From positions 1 through 38,247 of the forward strand of contig JAISAE010000017.1 in assembly GCA_031266875.1 (NCBI GenBank): DNA of 38,247 nucleotides. The letters run 5' to 3'. The DNA is from Treponema sp. (lineage in GTDB: Bacteria; Spirochaetota; Spirochaetia; Treponematales; Breznakiellaceae). The position numbers were made by a program, and so were the translations under genes. Under the pieces are notes generated by a model. That model searched no databases. It had not been told where the DNA came from and saw only the letters and a program-made list of their open reading frames with translations. Positions 14,945-22,970 of this stretch are shown in pieces (the stretch's first letter is position 1; the number at the start of each line of letters is the position of its first letter).

Positions 14945-16615
14945 ATGACGTTGCGAAAATTGGTATGCGCCCTGCTGGTATGTATCCCAGTGTTGGCGCT
15001 TCATGCCCAGCAGAAATACGCGCTGGTGATCGGGAACGGGGCGTATACCACCGTTACTCGGCTTAACAACCCGGTCAATGACGCCAATGATATGGCCGAA
15101 GTCCTGCGGAGTCTGGGCTTCCAGGTGGACTTGCTGCTGAACAGCAGGCTTGACCAGATGGAAGACGCGGCAATACGTCTGAAGAACCGTCTGAGCGTCA
15201 ACGCGAATGCGTACGGATTCTTCTTTTACGCGGGGCATGGGGTACAGTCCAGCGGGGACAATTACCTGATCCCCGTAGACGCGGACATAAAGAGCGAGTC
15301 CTTTCTCCGCACAAAGGCGCTGCACATGCAGGCCGTGTTGGATGAGCTTAATCAGGCGGGAAACGCCCTGAATGTCGTGGTACTGGACGCCTGCCGGGAC
15401 AACCCCTTTAGCTGGGGCAGGGGCGGGAACCGGGGACTCAATGTAGTGAACGTGCAGCCTGCGGACAGCATCATTGTATTTGCCACCAGCGCGGGAAAAG
15501 CAGCGGCGGACGGCATGGGGCGAAACAGCCCGTTTACCACTGAGCTTCTGAAGAACCTGAAAACCCCGGGCATTGAGGTAAACGAGATGCTCCGGCGCAC
15601 GGGCGCGGATGTTTCCAAAGCCACCAACCGTGAGCAGATACCCGCCATATACAGCCAGTTTTTTGAAACCGCTTATCTAGGCAGAGCAGGCGTCCAGCCC
15701 GACCCAAGCCCGCAGCCGCCTGAGCGCCCTGTGCCAGAGGGCTTTGTGCGTATCCCGGCAGTAGCCCCGCCGGAGAACCTTGTACCAGACGGGTTCATGC
15801 GTATCTTGAGCGGGACCTTCATGATGGGCAGCCCTGCCGGAGAAGTGGGGCGTGATAGCGACGAAACGCAGCATCAGGTATGGGTGAGCGAGTTTTACAT
15901 GAGCAGGCACGAGGTAACGGTGGGGGAGTTTAGGAGCTTTGTGAATGCTACTGGGTATAGAACCACTGCGGAGACCTCTGGAGGAGGCTATGTGTATGAT
16001 AGGAATGAGGGCTGGGTAATGAAAGGGGATGCGAATTGGAAGAATCCGTATTTCAGCCAAGGGGATAGGCATCCAGTGGTACTAGTAAGCTGGTTTGACG
16101 CGGTGCAGTATTGTAACTGGCGGAGCGTCCGGGAAGGCTTGGCGGTGGCGTACACAGTAAACGGGGACAGCGTAACGTGGAACCGGAACGCCAACGGGTA
16201 CCGCTTGCCCACTGAGGCGGAGTGGGAGTATGCGTGCCGGGCAGGGACGGCAACACCCTTCAGCACGGGGAACAACATCACGACGAATCAGGCGAACTAC
16301 GATGAGAATTATCCGTACAATGGGAACGCGAAAGGAGTGTACCGGGAGAAGACCTGGGATGTGGGGAGCGGGACGCCGAATGTCTGGGGACTGTACGATA
16401 TGCACGGAAATGTGTGGGAGTGGTGCTGGGACTGGTTTGGAGATTATAGCAGCGCCTCCCAGACTGACCCTGTGGGACCTGCCGCTGGCTCGTACCGGGT
16501 CGGTCGTGGCGGTAGCTGGCTCGGCGACGCCCAGACCCTGCGTTCAGCCCGCCGGGGCGACGGTGAGCCGGGGAGTCGCAGCCACTACCTCGGGTTTCGC
16601 CCTGTCCGCCCCTAA
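14945..16615 (+). CDS. Secreted caspase-like (C14) peptidase fused to an FGE/C-type-lectin-like domain; candidate DGR variable protein
   Basis: 556 residues from the ATG preceded by AAAGGAG. Signal peptide 1-22 (cut after LHAQ). Caspase-like domain (about 24-245): KYALVIGNGAY at the first strand, catalytic H98 in YAGHGV, C150 in VLDACRDNP. A Pro-rich linker (251-282) holds two copies of P-[ED]-GF-x-RI. The rest (283-556) is an FGE-sulfatase/SUMF1 domain with GTFMMGSP, DETQHQV, RLPTEAEWEYACR, GLYDMHGNVWEW and the ending GGSWLGD...RSARR...LGFRPVRP. The cysteines needed for formylglycine formation are absent from the GGSW region, so it is probably a binding fold. The last codons look like a DGR variable region (see findings). 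Confidence 0.88.
   Translation: MTLRKLVCALLVCIPVLALHAQQKYALVIGNGAYTTVTRLNNPVNDANDMAEVLRSLGFQVDLLLNSRLDQMEDAAIRLKNRLSVNANAYGFFFYAGHGVQSSGDNYLIPVDADIKSESFLRTKALHMQAVLDELNQAGNALNVVVLDACRDNPFSWGRGGNRGLNVVNVQPADSIIVFATSAGKAAADGMGRNSPFTTELLKNLKTPGIEVNEMLRRTGADVSKATNREQIPAIYSQFFETAYLGRAGVQPDPSPQPPERPVPEGFVRIPAVAPPENLVPDGFMRILSGTFMMGSPAGEVGRDSDETQHQVWVSEFYMSRHEVTVGEFRSFVNATGYRTTAETSGGGYVYDRNEGWVMKGDANWKNPYFSQGDRHPVVLVSWFDAVQYCNWRSVREGLAVAYTVNGDSVTWNRNANGYRLPTEAEWEYACRAGTATPFSTGNNITTNQANYDENYPYNGNAKGVYREKTWDVGSGTPNVWGLYDMHGNVWEWCWDWFGDYSSASQTDPVGPAAGSYRVGRGGSWLGDAQTLRSARRGDGEPGSRSHYLGFRPVRP
16495..16612 (+). other. Candidate DGR variable region
   Basis: Codons from RVGRGGSW to LGFRPVRP. In known DGR targets of this fold the solvent-exposed positions here are encoded by AAC-type codons in the template and are scattered in the variable copy. 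In this gene those positions carry mixed codons (CTC GGC GAC, CAG ACC, GGC GAC GGT GAG, AGT CGC AGC CAC TAC), while the structural codons between them match the family. No template repeat lies in the window, so this is a proposal. Confidence 0.35.
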
Positions 16616-16659
16616 GTTCCCCCTTGCAGGGCTTCAGGTTCAGGCGGTACCAGTCAAAG

Positions 16660-16706
16660 GGCTGGCAGGTTCGAACCCGTAGGCTTGCCAGCCAAAAGGC
16701 TGGCAA
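16660..16706. repeat. Inverted-repeat cluster downstream of the caspase/FGE gene
   Basis: TTGCCAGCC (16685-16693) pairs with GGCTGGCAA (16698-16706) around the loop AAAA. A further GGCTGGCA begins at 16660, giving an alternative pairing, and GGTTCGAACC between them is a perfect 10-bp palindrome. The stem-loop may be a terminator, or the cruciform that follows the homing site in many DGRs. Confidence 0.6.
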
Positions 16707-16792
16707 ACCGTAGGGTTGAAGCTGCCAGTCTGACGGCGCCGGGTTCATTAGCGACGCTAATGAAATCTACTATAAATTAAGAGGAGTTATGT

Positions 16793-17545
16793 ATGGGAGA
16801 GACATCACAATTATTGCCGGAATGGAAAGCAGCGGCAGACGAGATTTGGGCTGTTCTGCGGGAAAACGCCGAGCAGCAGAAGGAAACCGACCAGATAGTC
16901 AAGGCGCTTTCAAAAGAGGCAGCCGAGCGGCAGAAGGAAATCGACCGGCGCTTTCAAGAGAACGCCGAGCAACAGAAGGAAACCGACCAGATAGTCAAGG
17001 CGCTTTCAAAAGAGACCGCTGAGTGGCGGAAGGAAGTCGACCGGATGATCAAAGAGAGCGCCGAGCGGCGGAAGGAAGTCGACCGGATGATCAAAGAGCT
17101 TTCAAAAGAGGTTGGCGGGATCAGCAATCGTCTGGGGGAAGTGGCGCAGTGTTTCTTCGGCTCAGAGTTGTGGAAACACTTTGACGGCTTCGAGTACGAG
17201 TTCCAGCAGCTTTATCCATACCTGCCCCTGTTTGGCGAAAAAAACAAGCCGCTTGGCGACATAGACATAACGCTGCTTAACGGCGAATACGCGATGGCCA
17301 TTGAGGTGAAGACCCATCTAAAGAAAAAAAACGTGGAGTACCATGCCACGCGCATGGAACAGATAAAACAGTATCCGCCCGCCCAGTATAAAGGGAAGAA
17401 GGCGCTGGCGGGGCTGGCCGCCCTTATGATAGACCCCGAGGCAAAGGACTTGGCGGATGAGCTTGGCATGTACGTGCTGGAACAGTCCGGCGACGCGGTA
17501 CGGCTTGCTCTTCGTCCCACATGGTTCACTGCCCGCGAATGGTGA
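16793..17545 (+). CDS. Coiled-coil protein with PD-(D/E)XK nuclease-like domain
   Basis: 250 residues, preceded by GAGGAG. Residues 18-108 form a long charged coiled coil built of repeats: ENAEQQKETDQIVKALSKE occurs twice (about 24-42 and 57-75) and KEVDRMIKE twice. The C-terminal domain (about 115-240) has GDIDITLLNGE (155-165) and AIEVKTH (169-175), the spacing of the D...ExK metal site of restriction-like nucleases (D156/D158, E171, K173). Proteins of this layout, often listed as DUF3782-type, are common in spirochaetes and cyanobacteria and have no proven role. There is no signal peptide, so it is cytoplasmic, unlike its upstream neighbour. Confidence 0.75.
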   Translation: MGETSQLLPEWKAAADEIWAVLRENAEQQKETDQIVKALSKEAAERQKEIDRRFQENAEQQKETDQIVKALSKETAEWRKEVDRMIKESAERRKEVDRMIKELSKEVGGISNRLGEVAQCFFGSELWKHFDGFEYEFQQLYPYLPLFGEKNKPLGDIDITLLNGEYAMAIEVKTHLKKKNVEYHATRMEQIKQYPPAQYKGKKALAGLAALMIDPEAKDLADELGMYVLEQSGDAVRLALRPTWFTAREW

Positions 17546-17779
17546 AAACACCGGGCGGCGGACTTGACGCGCCCGCCGAAGGCCGGCCCTCAGCACAAAA
17601 GGGGTGGCCATGAAAGGCACATTGAAAGGCAAAAGGAAGCTGTGGACATCATGGCTGACGCTAAGAATCAGCGGCTCATGGGTGTCCACGACGAGGGCAA
17701 CTTGGGTTCTGTATGAGAAGAGCGCGAAAAGACGCTGTATCCTGCGCCTTTTGTCAGTAATTTTATTATTTTTGGAACT
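17546..17779 (+). other. Gap with a short coding-like remnant
   Basis: 234 nt. In one plus-strand frame the codons up to TGA near 17715 read IERQKEAVDIMADAKNQRL, then GVHDEGNLGSV, with composition like a real protein end. No credible start or ribosome site was seen. It may be the tail of a decayed gene or a very short peptide (21 codons from the ATG at 17654). Confidence 0.2.
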
Positions 17780-18535
17780 ATGTGGAATATATTTAAGCCT
17801 GACGAGGAGTGCTGGTATCAGTGGAAGCTCTGCGGCGCGGAAGCCTATCTGCGGAAAACAGGCATTGAGTGGCAAAGCTCGTTCAAGACTCTTCCTTTTT
17901 ATAAGCTGGAGGGCTTCTGTGGTCTGTTCAACGGGCAGGCTCCGTCCAATGAGCTTGCGGTGGCGTCGGCGTGGGGCGAGGGTGAGCGGGTCTCCCTGCG
18001 GCCCTATCTGCAAACACCGTACTTCGTAACCCTGCGAAAACCAGTGCGGCTCCTCACCGGCCATGAGGCGCGATTCATCGCAGACCTGCCGCCCTTATTC
18101 AAGATCGAGTGTTACCCAGACATTGCGCTCGCCGAGTTCATGCCGTATACGCTCTCGAAAGCATGGTTTGGGGAATATACCAGTGAGGGCGGCCTTTATT
18201 TCTCCCTGCCACATGCGCTGACGCCCTGGTCTAGCCGAAACGATGAGCATCCGGCGTCATTGGCGCGCTGCGTCATCACGGTCAGGAACACCGCGAAAAA
18301 CGCCTTTGACCTGAGCTATCTGGTGATATACCCCAAACCGCTTTCGGTTTACGCGCATCACGGATGCCTGCTTACCGACCAGCTTGAGCTTGAGTATACC
18401 GGCAGCGATCTCAAGATGAACGTGAAGCAGCCTGACGGTAAGCCAACTATGCTCACCCCAGGCGCTAAAACGGATCCGGGAGACGAGCTTTTTCGCCGGA
18501 GTATGGATATTATTCATCACATCACACGATTTTGA
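17780..18535 (+). CDS. Hypothetical protein, possibly DUF432
   Basis: 251 residues, cytoplasmic, no signal peptide or membrane segment. Beta-rich with a central LRPYLQTPYFVTLRKPVRLL block and ITVRNTAKNAFDLSYLVIYP toward the end. The layout and position directly before an MscS-type channel gene fit DUF432, a family I recall as a neighbour of such channels; this is from memory and unconfirmed. The stop is 15 nt before the channel gene, so the two are probably cotranscribed. The start (ATG 17780) has only a weak GGA upstream. Confidence 0.6.
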   Translation: MWNIFKPDEECWYQWKLCGAEAYLRKTGIEWQSSFKTLPFYKLEGFCGLFNGQAPSNELAVASAWGEGERVSLRPYLQTPYFVTLRKPVRLLTGHEARFIADLPPLFKIECYPDIALAEFMPYTLSKAWFGEYTSEGGLYFSLPHALTPWSSRNDEHPASLARCVITVRNTAKNAFDLSYLVIYPKPLSVYAHHGCLLTDQLELEYTGSDLKMNVKQPDGKPTMLTPGAKTDPGDELFRRSMDIIHHITRF

Positions 18536-18550
18536 AGTATAAGGTAATAT

Positions 18551-19450
18551 ATGAACCCAAATGATTTTATAAAGAATATTGAAGAGCGTATCATTGAAAC
18601 TAATCCGTCTCAAATCTTTGTCCGTGCGGTAAGCGCCCTACTCATGGCGTTTGTGATCATCATGGTCTTTAACCTGCTTCAGTTGGTGCTGGGACGGGCC
18701 TTGAAGAAAAAGCTCTCCGCGCAGCGCAGCTTCATCCTCCGCAAGGGCATCAAGTACACCGGCGTTGTGATGGCGCTGCTCTTTGTGTTCAGGAGCATGG
18801 GTATCGACACGTCCGCGATCTTGGGCGCAGCCGGAATCGTGGGTATTGTGCTTGGCTTTGCTGCCCAAACCACAGTAACAAGCTGTATCTCCGGCTTTTT
18901 TCTCTTATCTGAAAAGCCGTTTAAGGTGGGCGACGCGATTCAGGTAGATACGCTCATGGGCGTTGTTATGTCGGTTGATCTGCTTTCAGTGAAGCTGCGC
19001 ACGTTTGATAACCTCTTCGTGCGTATCCCCAACGAGACCATCATCAAGGCAAACCTCATCACCCTTACCCGTTATGGCATACGCAGGCTCGACCTCTCGT
19101 TCAGCGTGGCGTATAAGACCAACCTTGAGCTGGCGCGTGATGTACTCATGGACATTGCGACAAAGAATACCTATGTGCTGGACAACCCGGCGCCGCTGTT
19201 CCGTGTTGACAAGTTCGACGAGCGCGGCATTGGCATCATTATGAGCCTGTGGTTCGACAAGAACTTCGTGCTTGAAACCAAGACTTCGATACTCATGGAC
19301 ATCAAGCGGCGGTTTGATGAGGAATGTATTGAATTAACCTATCAAAAAGTAGATATTGGAATAGTTCCGGCGCGGTTTTCAGAGAAGTCATTCGGCGGCG
19401 TCACCGAACTTGATGGTAACTTGGACGACCCTGTAGAGAGGAGTATGTAA
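18551..19450 (+). CDS. Small-conductance mechanosensitive channel, MscS family
   Basis: 299 residues. A tension-gated pore in the inner membrane that releases solutes on osmotic downshift. TM1 about 23-47, TM2 66-82, and pore helix TM3 88-118, rich in Gly/Ala ([14 protein letters not shown]) as the family requires, followed by SEKPFKVGD (120-128), the start of the beta domain. The C-terminal vestibule domain is complete (to about 280) with a short acidic tail. AAGG precedes the ATG. Its TAA overlaps the ftsH ATG by one base (TAATG), so translation of the two is coupled. Confidence 0.92.
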   Translation: MNPNDFIKNIEERIIETNPSQIFVRAVSALLMAFVIIMVFNLLQLVLGRALKKKLSAQRSFILRKGIKYTGVVMALLFVFRSMGIDTSAILGAAGIVGIVLGFAAQTTVTSCISGFFLLSEKPFKVGDAIQVDTLMGVVMSVDLLSVKLRTFDNLFVRIPNETIIKANLITLTRYGIRRLDLSFSVAYKTNLELARDVLMDIATKNTYVLDNPAPLFRVDKFDERGIGIIMSLWFDKNFVLETKTSILMDIKRRFDEECIELTYQKVDIGIVPARFSEKSFGGVTELDGNLDDPVERSM

Positions 19451-21369
19451 TGGACGACGGTAATAAGAAGCCGAAAAAGAACGGTCCGCGTTTTCCTTTT
19501 GGCGGCCCGCAGCTTCCTGACCCGAAGAAATTCGGTGGCTGGAAATTCACTATTATTTATATTGTTATCTTAATCGTGGGCATGAGCCTTTTTAACTATG
19601 TCTTTATGAACAGGATGAATCCGGCTATTGATTTCTCTGAGTTTAAGGCGCGAATAGCGAGTGGCGAAATCAAACGGGTGGAGCTTACCGACTCCTATTT
19701 CACCGGCTATACGACCCAGCGTCAACTTACTCAGTTGCCCGGTCTGCGGAGCAATATGCGCACGGCAAATGTCTACCGCACAGTGGGCATACTCACTGAG
19801 GACTTTATACGCCTGCTTGACAACCAGGGCGTGGCTTACTATGCCGTATCCCGTGAAGGCAGCGCGATCCTCAACATCATCTTCAGTTGGGTACTGCCTA
19901 TCGTCATCTTTTTCTTTATCTGGCGTTTCCTTATGAAGCGGCTGGGTAACATGGGCGGCAATGTGCTTTCGGTGGGTCAGAACCGCGCTGTTATTGTAGC
20001 TGAGGGCGACATTGTTACCCGCTTCTCCGATGTGGCCGGTGTTGATGAGGCTAAGGACGAGCTGGTTGAGGTGGTTGATTTCTTAAAGAACCCGAAAAAG
20101 TACACTGACATTGGCGGTAAGATACCCAAGGGCGTACTGCTCGTGGGGCCGCCGGGAACCGGCAAGACCTTGCTGGCGCGGGCTGTGGCTGGTGAGGCTG
20201 GCGTTGCCTTCTTCCGCATGAGCGGCGCTGATTTTGTGGAGATGTTTGTTGGCGTGGGCGCGGCGCGGGTGCGCGACCTCTTCAAACAGGCGCGGGATAA
20301 GGCGCCGTGTATCATCTTTATTGACGAGCTTGACGCTGTTGGTAAGAGCCGCATCAACAATATTGCTGGCGCTAATGACGAGCGGGAGCAGACCCTGAAC
20401 CAGTTGCTGGTTGAGATGGACGGCTTCGACGCCACCAGCGGCCTTATCATACTGGCGGCCACCAACCGCCCCGACGTACTTGATCCGGCGCTCCTGCGTC
20501 CGGGGCGCTTTGACCGGCAGGTGCTGGTTGACCGTCCTGACCTCAAGGGTCGTGAGGCCATTCTTTCCATTCACTCAAAGGCGGTTAAGCTCAGCCCGCA
20601 GGTTGATCTTGCGGCGGTTGCCCGCCTTACCTCAGGCTTTGTAGGTGCTGATCTCGCCAACATCGTGAATGAGGCTGCTCTGCTTGCGGTGCGCGGCGGG
20701 CGTACCCTTGTTATCCAGAAAGACTTTGAGGAAGCTATTGAAAAAACCGTAGCTGGCCTCCAGAAGAAGAACCGTATCATCAAGGATGACGAGCGCCGTG
20801 TCGTGGCCTTCCATGAAACCGGACACGCGCTCATTGCTGCTTTTACCCCGGGTTCTGATCCAGTGCAGAAAATCTCGATTGTACCGCGAGGTTTTGGCGC
20901 GCTTGGTTATACCCTGCAAATGCCGGTGGAAGATCGCTACCTTATGACTGAGGACGAACTGCTCGGCAAGATCAACGTACTCTTAGGCGGACGCGCTGCT
21001 GAGGAACTCGTGTTCGACAAAATCTCAACCGGCGCTGCTAATGACATCACCAAAGCCGCTGATATTGCCCGCCGCATGATCACCGACTATGGTATGAGCG
21101 CCCGTTTCAAGAACGTGGCTCTTACCCAACGCGGCGCTTCTATGCTCGGCAATCAGGAGCAGCGGGAACCCCAATTCCATCGTGAATACTCCGAGTCCAC
21201 CCAGCAGTACATTGACGAGGAAATGGCGTCCATAATGGAGACCCAGTACAACATAGTCAAAACAATGCTTTCCGAGCGCCGGTCATTACTCGACAGCGTT
21301 GCCGTCCAGCTTCTGGAAAAGGAAACCCTTGACGAGCATGAGTTCAAGGCAATGGTTGACGCGCTATAA
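19450..21369 (+). CDS. ftsH: ATP-dependent zinc metalloprotease FtsH
   Basis: 639 residues, normal length. Membrane-bound AAA+ protease that removes damaged or short-lived membrane and regulatory proteins. TM1 (about 33-53), a periplasmic domain, TM2 (143-162). AAA domain: Walker A GPPGTGKT (233-240), pore motif FVGVG (266-270), Walker B IIFIDE (288-293), arginine finger region RPGRFDR. The M41 protease site is HETGH (455-459). The C-terminus ends with a short helix after EFKAMVDAL. The start codon overlaps the mscS stop by one base and GGAG lies 9 nt before it. Last gene of the putative DUF432-mscS-ftsH operon. Confidence 0.98.
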   Translation: MDDGNKKPKKNGPRFPFGGPQLPDPKKFGGWKFTIIYIVILIVGMSLFNYVFMNRMNPAIDFSEFKARIASGEIKRVELTDSYFTGYTTQRQLTQLPGLRSNMRTANVYRTVGILTEDFIRLLDNQGVAYYAVSREGSAILNIIFSWVLPIVIFFFIWRFLMKRLGNMGGNVLSVGQNRAVIVAEGDIVTRFSDVAGVDEAKDELVEVVDFLKNPKKYTDIGGKIPKGVLLVGPPGTGKTLLARAVAGEAGVAFFRMSGADFVEMFVGVGAARVRDLFKQARDKAPCIIFIDELDAVGKSRINNIAGANDEREQTLNQLLVEMDGFDATSGLIILAATNRPDVLDPALLRPGRFDRQVLVDRPDLKGREAILSIHSKAVKLSPQVDLAAVARLTSGFVGADLANIVNEAALLAVRGGRTLVIQKDFEEAIEKTVAGLQKKNRIIKDDERRVVAFHETGHALIAAFTPGSDPVQKISIVPRGFGALGYTLQMPVEDRYLMTEDELLGKINVLLGGRAAEELVFDKISTGAANDITKAADIARRMITDYGMSARFKNVALTQRGASMLGNQEQREPQFHREYSESTQQYIDEEMASIMETQYNIVKTMLSERRSLLDSVAVQLLEKETLDEHEFKAMVDAL

Positions 21370-21433
21370 AAATATCCCCTATACAGCGGCGACGCTCCCG
21401 TTGATTGAGGCTTCGGCAACGCAACCCGTGTGG

Positions 21434-21449
21434 CAGGCGCTGTCGCCTG
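21434..21449 (+). terminator. Possible ftsH terminator hairpin
   Basis: CAGGCG pairs with CGCCTG around CTGT, 65 nt after the ftsH stop, extended by flanking GC pairs. There is no T-run. Confidence 0.3.
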
Positions 21450-21492
21450 GCGCGTGTCTGGGAGACAACGGCACGCTTCACCGGCGCATCGG

Positions 21493-21630
21493 CCACTCGT
21501 ACTGGTGAAGGTGTTCCACTCGACCGAGTGAGCGTGTTCCACTCGACCGAGTGTGAGTGTTCCACTCGTACGAGTGAAGGTGTTTCACTCGACCGAGTGT
21601 GAGAGTTCCACTCGTACTGGTGAAGGTGTT
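21493..21630. repeat. Second 23-bp array, six units, same family as 133-638
   Basis: Six exact 23-bp units in the 379-nt gap between ftsH and ssrA. Palindromes in order: B, A, A, the perfect palindrome CACTCGTACGAGTG, A, B. The last unit and the next two bases (GTGTTTGA) match the end of the first array. It stops 118 nt before the tmRNA; the first array stops 135 nt before a tRNA. Confidence 0.95.
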
Positions 21631-21705
21631 TGAGCCGTGATTGTTCAAGCCCCGCGCAGAAAGAGGCTGGCTGGCTTGTGCTTTGGGGAATGGGCGTTCC
21701 CCTGC

Positions 21706-21734
21706 TTGACCTGTTGGTACACGTTTGGTATACT
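21706..21734 (+). promoter_or_regulatory. ssrA promoter
   Basis: -35 TTGACC (21706-21711), a 17-nt spacer, -10 TATACT (21729-21734). The mature tmRNA begins 15 nt after the -10. Confidence 0.75.
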
Positions 21735-21748
21735 CGTCTTACTATATC

Positions 21749-22093
21749 GGGGGTGTACCGGTTTCGACTGGTACGATTCGAGATACAGGTTGCAGGTGGA
21801 GTGCCGATCTCCTAACATTCGGCAAAAAATTTAATTGCCGATAACGACAATTACAGCTACGCCTTAGCGGCATAACTGCGTGGGACCGTTCCGCCGCCTT
21901 GAGGGGCGAATCCCGCGACGCAATCAGGGCTGGTTGTCCTTCGCGTTCAGAAGAAGGATGATAAGAAACTTCTGAAATAAGGGCTGACCGCGCGTCGCGC
22001 AGCCAAGTCAGCCTCGAAATCCAATGCGCGGCTAAACCTGTAGAGGCTTGTGTGTCGCGTACTAGGACGCGGGTTCGACTCCCGCCACCTCCA
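21749..22093 (+). ncRNA. ssrA: tmRNA
   Basis: 345 nt, one piece. Rescues stalled ribosomes and tags the unfinished protein for proteolysis. The 5' end GGGGGTG pairs with CACCTCC at the 3' end (one G-T pair), discriminator A; CCA is not encoded. The conserved GTTTCGACTGG follows the 5' strand and the T arm is GCGGG TTCGACT CCCGC. The tag frame 21837-21875 reads ADNDNYSYALAA then TAA, with the ALAA end recognised by ClpXP and FtsH-type proteases. A strong promoter precedes it. The next gene starts 8 nt after its 3' end. Confidence 0.97.
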
Positions 22094-22101
22094 AACTTGC
22101 C

Positions 22102-22884
22102 ATGAGAAACAAACTTACCAATGAACTTGCGGTTTGCGGCCTTAACGCCGTAAACGCTTTGGGCGAAATCCACCCGGAACAGATTAACCGCCTCTTTCTC
22201 CGTGAAGACCGTTTAGGTCTGTTCAGCGCGGTTTGCGGACAGCTTGCCGCCCGTAAACGTCCCTATAAACTCTGCGACGATGAGGAGCTTGAGTGTATCT
22301 GCAAAAGTAGCCATCACCAGGGCGTGGTTGCCATGATCATAGAGCCACAAACCCTCGCCCTTACCCATGATGACCTTAATCTCTGGGCGCAAGAGGGGAA
22401 AACCGGTATTGTTCTTCATTCCATTGGAAACGATCATAACCTCGGCGCTATTGTCCGTTCAGCCGCGTTCTTTGACGCAGACTTCGTGGTAGCCTCGTCG
22501 CTTGATGAGGAATCGCTCCTGACCACCAGCGCCTATCGCGTCGCTGAGGGAGGCATGGAACATATCATGTTCAGAACGGTGCGGAATACAGCGGCGTTTC
22601 TCAAAGATGCCTCGCAGGTACTCATTACGATTGGAGCGGAGCCGCGAAGCAGGTGGCGTCTGGGGGACCTGGGAATGATTATCAAGGACCTATCTGCTCG
22701 TTTACCGGCGCGGAAAACGAGTTCCGGTATCGCCCTTGTGGTGGGCAATGAAGAGACCGGTTTGCCGAAGGAAGTTAAGGAGCGCTGTGCCGCGCTGGTA
22801 CGGATTCCTGGAAGCGGTAACCTGGACAGCCTCAATGTGGCTCAGGCCGCGACGCTCTTCCTGCATGAAATCTATGAGCTGTAG
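22102..22884 (+). CDS. SpoU/TrmH-family RNA 2'-O-methyltransferase (RlmB-like)
   Basis: 260 residues. Transfers a methyl group from SAM to a ribose 2'-OH in rRNA or tRNA. An N-terminal substrate-binding domain (about 1-85) resembles RlmB (VCGLNAVNAL at the start). The SPOUT catalytic domain has motif 1 NDHNLGAIVRSA (110-121, with N113 and R119), motif 2 VVGNEETGLP (213-222) and motif 3 VRIPGSGNLDSLNVAQA (233-249), which form the trefoil knot. The target nucleotide cannot be told from sequence. The ATG is 8 nt after the tmRNA 3' end and no ribosome site is seen, so expression probably depends on the ssrA transcript. Confidence 0.88.
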   Translation: MRNKLTNELAVCGLNAVNALGEIHPEQINRLFLREDRLGLFSAVCGQLAARKRPYKLCDDEELECICKSSHHQGVVAMIIEPQTLALTHDDLNLWAQEGKTGIVLHSIGNDHNLGAIVRSAAFFDADFVVASSLDEESLLTTSAYRVAEGGMEHIMFRTVRNTAAFLKDASQVLITIGAEPRSRWRLGDLGMIIKDLSARLPARKTSSGIALVVGNEETGLPKEVKERCAALVRIPGSGNLDSLNVAQAATLFLHEIYEL

Positions 22885-22970
22885 CGCGAGCTGCAACGCG
22901 GCCAGTCATTAGCCTCTGATAGTCGATACTTAAAGTAAGAGCTGCCTATAAGAGGAGGTATCAAAACAAA

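Noticed and set aside
16667-16680. tRNA T-arm-like GGTTCGAACCC after the caspase gene
   Set aside because: No matching acceptor, D or anticodon arm around it; it is a palindrome within the inverted-repeat cluster.
17604-18029. Plus-strand ORF of 141 codons overlapping the DUF432-like gene
   Set aside because: Its second half is an out-of-frame reading of the longer downstream gene, and no ribosome site fits.
21153-21542. Minus-strand ORF across the ftsH end and the second array
   Set aside because: Shadow of ftsH plus repeat translation.
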